A stretch of 10,232 nucleotides of DNA from CAWAPS01 sp963783945 (GTDB taxonomy: Bacteria; Actinomycetota; Acidimicrobiia; Acidimicrobiales; Palsa-688): assembly GCA_963783945.1 (NCBI GenBank), contig CAWAPS010000020.1, positions 1 to 10,232 of the forward strand, in the 5' to 3' direction. Below the pieces are notes generated by a model, which made no database searches, was not told where the DNA came from, and was given only the letters and a program-made list of their open reading frames with translations. The position numbers were made by a program, and so were the translations under genes. How positions within the stretch are numbered: the first letter of the stretch is position 1; the number at the start of each line of letters is the position of its first letter. Shown in pieces: positions 5,825 to 10,232 of this stretch.

Positions 5825-6547
5825 ATGAGTTTTCAGCCCAACCGAGCCCAAGGAAAGCGGACCGTGCCGAGGGGCCGGCCCCGGGGGAACAGCACCCCGA
5901 CGGTAGGGCAGCGGTCGCGGCGAGGCGAGATCACCAGGGCCCGGTTGGTCAAAGCGGCGAAAGAGGTATTCGAGCGCGACGGCTTTCTCGACGCCCGCAT
6001 CCAGGACATCGCAAAAAGGGCCAAGGTGTCCTACGGGGCCTTCTACCACTACTTCGATTCCAAGGACGAGATCTTCCGGGAAATCGCCCAAGCCCAGGAG
6101 GACCGCCTCACCGCACCAGGCGAAGAGCAGACCGAGCCCGGCGCCGCTGAGCTGTCCCCGCTCGACCGTATCGGGCGGGCCAACCGGCTCTACCTGCAGC
6201 GCTACCGGGACGAAGCCCCGCTCATGGGGGTGATCGAAGAAGTCTCCCGCTACGACCCCTACGTCAACGACGCCCGCATGGCCAGCATGAAACACTTCGT
6301 GGAACGCTCCGAACGCTCCATCCGCCGTCTCCAGCAACAAGGCCAAGCGGATCCCCGAGTCCATCCCGCCCTGGCCTCCGACGCACTGGGAGCCATGGTC
6401 GCCCGCTTCGCCGAGCTCTGGCTCACCCAGGGCTACCGTCGCTACGAATTCGACGAAGCAGTCGAACAACTGACACTGCTGTGGGCCAACGCCATCGGGC
6501 TCGACACCCAAGACCGGGCCAAGCCAACCCGAAGGCGGAAGACTTGA
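5825..6547 (+). CDS. TetR/AcrR-family transcriptional regulator
   Basis: A 240-residue regulator. A basic, unstructured-looking N-terminal tail (KRTVPRGRPRG, about residues 11-21) precedes helix 1 (RARLVKAAKEVFERDGFLD) and the helix-turn-helix (RIQDIAKRAKVSYGAFYHYF, about residues 58-77), followed by DSKDEIFREI. This is a textbook TetR N-terminal domain. The C-terminal part is helical with ligand unknown; regulators of this type beside acyl-CoA genes often bind CoA thioesters or the pathway substrate. Start ATG has AAGGA 10 bases upstream. The gene is divergent to the amidohydrolase operon and ends one base before the dehydrogenase GTG start, so it leads the plus-strand operon and probably represses it. 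The dyads at 5591-5608 and 5704-5721 are its likely sites. Confidence 0.95.
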   Translation: MSFQPNRAQGKRTVPRGRPRGNSTPTVGQRSRRGEITRARLVKAAKEVFERDGFLDARIQDIAKRAKVSYGAFYHYFDSKDEIFREIAQAQEDRLTAPGEEQTEPGAAELSPLDRIGRANRLYLQRYRDEAPLMGVIEEVSRYDPYVNDARMASMKHFVERSERSIRRLQQQGQADPRVHPALASDALGAMVARFAELWLTQGYRRYEFDEAVEQLTLLWANAIGLDTQDRAKPTRRRKT

Positions 6548-6548
6548 C

Positions 6549-7325
6549 GTGACAGCCACGGCTGACGAAACCCGTCCGCTGACCGGGCGCGTCGCGGTGG
6601 TCACGGGCGCGGCGCGGGGCCAAGGCCGGGAAATCGTGGCCAAGCTGGTATCCGCCGGCGCCCGGGTCGTGGCCGGCGATCTACTCCAAGACATCCATGC
6701 CCTAGCCCGGCAGCAGCCCGCACACATACACGCCATGCATCTCGACGTGACCGACGAATCGTCGTGGCAGCAGTGCGTCGACTCCACCCTCGAGCGCTGG
6801 GGTCGGCTGGACATCCTCGTAAACAACGCCGGCCTGCTACGGCGGGCCAGCCTCGAGGACGAAAACGCCGTCGACTTCGAGCGCATCTGGCGAGTCAACT
6901 GTCTAGGACCATTTCTGGGAATCCGCACGGCGCTCCCGCACCTGCGCCTCTCCCCCAACGCCGCCGTCGTCAACACCCTGTCCACCGCGGCCTTGACCGG
7001 CTTCACTGAGCATGGCGCCTACGCCTCTTCGAAATGGGCGCTGCGCGGCCTCACCCGGGTCGCCGCTCTCGAACTGGCCGTCGACGCCATCCGGGTCAAC
7101 GCCATCGCCCCCGGCCCCGTACTCACGCCAATGGTCCTGCGCGATGACGACCCCCAAGCAGCCCACCGACTGGCTCAAACCCCCCTCGGCCGAGCCGGGC
7201 TCCCGACCGACATCGCCGAACTGGTCCTGTTCCTCGTCTCCGACGCAGCTTCGTTCATTACCGGCGGAGAGTTCGTCATCGACGGCGGACAAACCGCTGG
7301 CATCGTCATGCCCACGCTCAAATGA
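6549..7325 (+). CDS. Short-chain dehydrogenase/reductase (SDR), classical
   Basis: A 258-residue NAD(P)-dependent alcohol dehydrogenase or ketoreductase with a complete classical SDR fold. The cofactor loop TGAARGQG is at residues 19-26, Asp44 ends the second strand (VVAGD) and points to NAD(H) preference, and NNAG is at 92-95. The catalytic residues are Asn116, Ser145 (NTLSTAAL), Tyr158 and Lys162 in YASSK. The C-terminal ITGGEFVIDGGQT is typical. The start is GTG at 6549, one base after the tetR stop, with GCGGAAG about 7 bases upstream; translation is probably coupled. It most likely oxidises a hydroxyl or hydroxyacyl intermediate of the pathway whose hydratases and thiolase follow. The substrate is not readable from sequence. 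Confidence 0.95.
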   Translation: MTATADETRPLTGRVAVVTGAARGQGREIVAKLVSAGARVVAGDLLQDIHALARQQPAHIHAMHLDVTDESSWQQCVDSTLERWGRLDILVNNAGLLRRASLEDENAVDFERIWRVNCLGPFLGIRTALPHLRLSPNAAVVNTLSTAALTGFTEHGAYASSKWALRGLTRVAALELAVDAIRVNAIAPGPVLTPMVLRDDDPQAAHRLAQTPLGRAGLPTDIAELVLFLVSDAASFITGGEFVIDGGQTAGIVMPTLK

Positions 7326-7338
7326 ATGCACCCTCCCG

Positions 7339-7764
7339 ATGACCCTGATCACTGCTGCCATGAGTTCGGCCGTCGGCCGCCAGACCAGCAAGCGCACCTC
7401 GTTTCCCATCAGCGAATCCGACATCCGCCGGTGGGCCACAGCCGTCTACTGGCCGCACCGCCCGCCCCCGATCTTCTGGGACAGCAAATACGCCGCCACT
7501 ACCAGCCACGGCCGAATCGTCGCCCCCGAAGAATTCAACCCCTTCGCCTGGATGGTCGCCGATGCGGACAAACAGACAGCGCCGGCAGCGGCCAACGACC
7601 TCGACCGAGTCGAGCACAGAGGGCTGGCCCAGTCCGGGTATGACGACGAAGAGACAAGCCGTCCCATTACTTACGACGAGGTCCTTCCGGGTGCCTACCA
7701 GCGCGACGCTCGTCTCCCAGCACGAGAACCTTCAGGTAGTGAAACCAAAAGTCCTTTCACGTAA
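7339..7764 (+). CDS. FAS1-like dehydratase (MaoC N-terminal hot-dog), C-terminal half not recognisable
   Basis: A 141-residue frame whose first 75 or so residues match the N-terminal hot-dog family (MaoC_dehydrat_N / FAS1-like dehydratase). Signatures are VGRQTSKRTSFPISESDIRR (from residue 12), AVYWPHRPPPIFWDSKYAA, and HGRIVAPEEFNPFAWMVA. These proteins normally continue for another 70-80 residues with a second strand set (NGGxExEY...RPGDxI), and none of the three forward frames shows it. From about base 7620 the sequence loses GC bias at third positions, so the 3' part is probably deleted or replaced. ATG 7339 is used; ATG 7360 is an alternative. No good ribosome site is visible and it starts 13 bases after the dehydrogenase stop. 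Its partner in hydration of an enoyl-CoA would be a MaoC protein, perhaps the one at the window end. It may be a pseudogene. Confidence 0.6.
   Translation: MTLITAAMSSAVGRQTSKRTSFPISESDIRRWATAVYWPHRPPPIFWDSKYAATTSHGRIVAPEEFNPFAWMVADADKQTAPAAANDLDRVEHRGLAQSGYDDEETSRPITYDEVLPGAYQRDARLPAREPSGSETKSPFT
7739..7760. repeat. Short inverted repeat upstream of the enoyl-CoA hydratase
   Basis: GTGAAA (7739-7744) and TTTCAC (7755-7760) form perfect 6-bp arms around a 10-base spacer, in a locally AT-richer patch 46 bases before the hydratase ATG. It could be an operator or a weak hairpin; 6-bp arms may also arise by chance. The 7765-7806 interval holds nothing else except the ribosome site GGAGGG (7795-7800). 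Confidence 0.25.
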
Positions 7765-7806
7765 CTCAAACCTTGACTATTGCAGAGAGTCATCGGAGGG
7801 AACCAC

Positions 7807-8598
7807 ATGGAGGACTTGTCGGACGCCGCCGTTGTCTACGAAGAGATCGCAGAACATATAGCTCTGGTGACCCTCAACCGCCCGGAGAAACGCAACGCGG
7901 TCAACGCTGCGATGACCCAGGGCTTGGACGCCGCGGTCAAGCGCGCCGAGGCCGAGCCCAACATCCGGGTCGTCATCCTCACCTCCTCGCACGAAGCGGT
8001 GTTCTGCGCCGGCGCGGACCTCGCAGAAGTCGCCGCAGGAAACGCTCGAACGGCGCTGTATACGCCAGACGGCGGATTTGCCGGCTTCGTCGATCAGAAG
8101 CGACGCAAGCCATGGATCGCAGCCGGCCGGGGCAGCATCGTTGCCGGCGGCCTGGAAATCTGCCTCGCTTGCGACATGATCGTGGTTACCGAAGGGTCGA
8201 AACTCGGCCTCCCGGAAGTCAAGCGCAGCCTCATCGCCGGCGCCGGCGGCGTCACCCGCCTGCCCAAGCTGATCCCGCGTGCGATCGCGATCGAGATGAT
8301 CGCCACCGGCAATGCCATCGATGCTCGACGCGCATACGAGATAGGCCTGGTCAACCGAGTGGTCCCCCCGGATGAGTTGATCGAGGCGGCTGTCGCCCTG
8401 GCGAAGGAGATCGCCGAGAATGCACCTCTGGCTGTGTACGGCGCCGTCGGCGTCGCCAAGGCCGCCCAGATCCTGCCCGACGAGCAGGGGCAGCAGCTAA
8501 CGGAAGCAGCTCTCGAGCTCATCCGCAACAGCGAGGACTTCAAGGAAGGACCCCGAGCCTTCGTGGAGAAGCGCGCCCCCGTGTGGAAAGGACGATAG
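7807..8598 (+). CDS. Enoyl-CoA hydratase/isomerase (crotonase family)
   Basis: A 263-residue crotonase-fold protein that adds water to, or isomerises, an enoyl-CoA. The N-terminal ALVTLNRPEKRNAVNAAM is typical. The oxyanion-hole segments are FCAGADL (residues 66-72) and GSIVAGGLEICLACDM (109-124). Glu117 and Glu137 (GLPEVKRSLIAGAGG) sit where rat hydratase has its two catalytic glutamates, so hydratase activity is expected. The frame is open a further 9 codons upstream to a TTG at 7780, but the ATG at 7807 has GGAGGG 6 bases upstream and is preferred. It is followed after 50 bases by the thiolase-like gene. Substrate chain or ring type is unknown. Confidence 0.93.
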   Translation: MEDLSDAAVVYEEIAEHIALVTLNRPEKRNAVNAAMTQGLDAAVKRAEAEPNIRVVILTSSHEAVFCAGADLAEVAAGNARTALYTPDGGFAGFVDQKRRKPWIAAGRGSIVAGGLEICLACDMIVVTEGSKLGLPEVKRSLIAGAGGVTRLPKLIPRAIAIEMIATGNAIDARRAYEIGLVNRVVPPDELIEAAVALAKEIAENAPLAVYGAVGVAKAAQILPDEQGQQLTEAALELIRNSEDFKEGPRAFVEKRAPVWKGR

Positions 8599-8648
8599 AT
8601 CGCCGGCGCGTTGCGAAGGAAACGCCTCGAAGGGAGAGGAGGAGGCTC

Positions 8649-10145
8649 ATGAACAGCGATCCGGGGCGCATCCCAGTCATTGTCGGCGTCGGCCAGGTCA
8701 ACAACCGGCCCACCGGCGACCAGGACGGAATGGACTCCATCGAGCTGATGGTCGCCGCCGCACGAGCCGCTGACGAGGACACCGGCGGCAGGTTGATAGC
8801 CAAATGCGACTGGCTGGCATGCGTGCCACAGATATCCTTCCGCGAGCTCGACCCAGAGACTTTGCTCCCGACCGCACTCGGTATCTCGCCCGACATCAGC
8901 CACGTCGAGATGGCGTCAGGTGACACGCCCATCCGTTCTCTCAACGAGGCCGCCAACTCCATCGCCAGAGGGGAGGCCAGAATCTGCCTTGTCGCGGGTG
9001 GCGAGGCCGTGCGAACCTCATCGCGCCGAAAGCGGGCATCAGGACCGGGCGGTGGCACCTTCCAAGCCGCCAGCAACGCCTCGGAGATCCGACGTCGCTA
9101 CGGCCTTATCCATCCAGTGGATATCTATCCGCTCTACGAGAACGCCACCCGCCCCGCCTGGGGCCAGGGCCTGATCGAGGGGCAAGCCGAGACCGGCCTG
9201 ATCTGGTCGTTAATGTCCAAGGTGGCGGCCGAGTCCGAAGGCTCCTGGATCAAATCGGCGAAGACGCCGCAAGAGATCATCGAGCCGAGCGTCGATAACC
9301 GGCCGATCGCCTTCCCCTACAACAAACTGATGGTCGCAAACTCCTCCGTTAACCAGGGGGCCGCGTTCATCGTCTGCAGCCTGGCGACAGCCCGAGCGCA
9401 CGGCATCCCAGAAGAGAGGCTGGTCTACGTGTGGGCCGGCGCATCGGCACACGAGTCGGAAGACCCCCTCGAGCGAGTCGCCTGGAACAGAGCGCCCGAC
9501 GGCATGCGGGTGACGCTCGAGCGGGTGTTGCAGGTCAACAGCATCGACGCAAGTGATCTCGACTATGTGGAGCTGTATTCTTGCTTCCCGTGCGTCCCCA
9601 AGATGTCCCGCCGGCTGCTCGGCTGGCCGGCAGATAAGCCGGCGACGGTCCACGGCGGTCTGACCTTCGGCGGCGGGCCGATCGGTAACTACATGAGCCA
9701 CGCGGTGGCCGCGATGGCGCAGGCCCTGCGTAGAGGGGGTCGCAACGGGCTTCTGTATGGCAATGGCGGCCACTGCACCCACAACCACGCCATCGTGATC
9801 AGCCGCACCCCTCCGACCTTGGACCTTTTGGGCAGGGACTACGACTACCAGGCCGAGGCCGACGCGGCGCGTGGCACCTTGCCCCCGATCGGCGACAACT
9901 ACGAGGGGCCGGTCACCGCCGAGACCTACACCATGTCGTACAACCGCACCGGAAATCCCACCCACGGCGTGGTTATATCCCTCGCGCCCGATGGGACGCG
10001 AGTAGTGGCCAAGGTCGACCCAGAGGACGTCGCCGCCGTTGCCTTCCTCACCGACGGCAAGCTTGAGCCGGTGGGTTCGCCGGGCGTGACCCGAAAGGAT
10101 GGCGATACCCTTCTCTGGCATCCGGTGCTCGTACGGTCCCGATGA
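8649..10145 (+). CDS. Thiolase-like protein type 1 (acetyl-CoA acetyltransferase family, with C-terminal add-on domain)
   Basis: A 498-residue member of the thiolase superfamily, longer than the usual 390-400. The N-terminal PVIVGVGQVNNRP and GEARICLVAGGEAVRT (about residues 108-123), the C-terminal thiolase half with DLDYVELYSCFPCVPKM (303-319), HGGLTFGGGPIGNYMSHAVA (335-354) and LLYGNGGHCTHNHAIVIS (368-385), and a final domain (about 418-498, ETYTMSYNRTGNPTHGVV) match the type-1 thiolase-like proteins of mycobacteria with their extra C-terminal domain. The nucleophilic Cys of true thiolases is absent: the region reads MASGDTPIRSLNEAA (88-102). Annotation as an acetyltransferase would therefore overstate what is visible. 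Start ATG has a GGAGG run 3 bases upstream. The frame is open earlier to GTG 8583, inside the hydratase gene, which is less likely. Its stop overlaps the next ATG (ATGA). Confidence 0.9.
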   Translation: MNSDPGRIPVIVGVGQVNNRPTGDQDGMDSIELMVAAARAADEDTGGRLIAKCDWLACVPQISFRELDPETLLPTALGISPDISHVEMASGDTPIRSLNEAANSIARGEARICLVAGGEAVRTSSRRKRASGPGGGTFQAASNASEIRRRYGLIHPVDIYPLYENATRPAWGQGLIEGQAETGLIWSLMSKVAAESEGSWIKSAKTPQEIIEPSVDNRPIAFPYNKLMVANSSVNQGAAFIVCSLATARAHGIPEERLVYVWAGASAHESEDPLERVAWNRAPDGMRVTLERVLQVNSIDASDLDYVELYSCFPCVPKMSRRLLGWPADKPATVHGGLTFGGGPIGNYMSHAVAAMAQALRRGGRNGLLYGNGGHCTHNHAIVISRTPPTLDLLGRDYDYQAEADAARGTLPPIGDNYEGPVTAETYTMSYNRTGNPTHGVVISLAPDGTRVVAKVDPEDVAAVAFLTDGKLEPVGSPGVTRKDGDTLLWHPVLVRSR

Positions 10146-10232
10146 GCGCGCCAGATTTCTCTCTCGAAAGTCACACCCCGCCGAAACCCGAAGAACCCCT
10201 TTGACGACATTTCCGTCGGTAACGTGGACGCG
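10142..10232 (+). CDS. Start of a probable MaoC-family dehydratase, frameshifted and cut by window end
   Basis: ATG 10142 overlaps the thiolase-like stop (ATGA) and opens a frame MSAPDFSLESHTPPKPEEPL that stops after 20 codons at 10202-10204. Skipping one C in the CCCC run at 10196-10199 gives EEPFDDISVGNVDA to the end of the window, and F-[DE]-D-[IV]-x-V-G is how MaoC-type hydratases begin. So this is probably the N-terminus of a MaoC dehydratase with one extra base, either a real mutation or a sequencing error. A MaoC protein would be the natural partner of the FAS1-like half upstream. Only 30 residues are available, so the family call is tentative. Confidence 0.4.

Noticed and set aside
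5720..7006. Long minus-strand open frame of 428 codons opposite the tetR and SDR genes
   Set aside because: It lies antisense to two genes with clear family motifs. Its translation is low-complexity and Arg/Ser/Gly/Val-rich, as expected for the shadow of GC-rich coding DNA.
7326..7643. Plus-strand 105-codon ORF starting right after the SDR stop
   Set aside because: The overlapping frame from 7339 carries clear FAS1-like dehydratase motifs, while this frame is Arg/Pro/His-rich with no domain.
9210..10121. Minus-strand open frame of 303 codons opposite the thiolase-like gene
   Set aside because: It is a shadow of the thiolase-like coding sequence, with a composition typical of antisense frames and no recognisable domain.
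1..10232. CRISPR array, tRNA/rRNA, transposase, phage or defence genes
   Set aside because: No regularly spaced repeats, cloverleaf-like or rRNA-like stretches, or transposase, integrase or nuclease motifs were seen on either strand.

Overview
The window looks like chromosomal DNA from a high-GC actinobacterium. Third codon positions are almost all G or C, starts include GTG and probably TTG, and one gene encodes a deazaflavin (F420)-type oxidoreductase of the Ddn family next to a P450, a CaiB-type CoA-transferase and a type-1 thiolase-like protein. That mix is typical of Mycobacteriales, Acidimicrobiia and relatives. I cannot fix the lineage more closely from sequence alone.

Layout. (A) 1-2471, plus strand: a tight operon with the C-terminal part of a cytochrome P450 (cut by the window edge), an F420-dependent nitroreductase-family protein and a CaiB/BaiF CoA-transferase. 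It is followed by a nested inverted repeat (2479-2554), a clean palindrome (2579-2594) and a TetR regulator (about 2730-3428). (B) 3521-5579, minus strand: an amidohydrolase-2-like protein, an SMP-30/gluconolactonase-like protein and a 44-codon remnant of an acyl-CoA dehydrogenase, joined by overlapping stop/start codons. (C) 5580-5824: a divergent regulatory region with two related dyads. (D) 5825-10232, plus strand: a second TetR regulator, a short-chain dehydrogenase, the N-terminal half of a FAS1-like/MaoC-type dehydratase, an enoyl-CoA hydratase, a type-1 thiolase-like protein, and the first codons of a probable MaoC dehydratase running off the window.

Together the genes suggest catabolism of a hydrophobic or cyclic acid or terpenoid/steroid-like compound through CoA thioesters: oxidation (P450, SDR, F420 enzyme), CoA transfer, hydration/dehydration, thiolase-like chemistry and hydrolysis of a lactone or ring-cleavage product. 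Two TetR proteins would control neighbouring blocks. The substrate cannot be told from sequence.

The most notable feature is gene damage. The amidohydrolase has a single-base frameshift near its 3' end, and its true C-terminus is plainly readable in the next frame. The acyl-CoA dehydrogenase is cut after 44 codons, the FAS1-like dehydratase loses recognisable sequence after about 75 residues, and the terminal MaoC gene appears shifted by one base in a C-run. Either the locus is decaying or the assembly carries indel errors. I found no CRISPR array, tRNA, rRNA, insertion sequence, phage gene or defence system, and I see no clear previously undescribed system.
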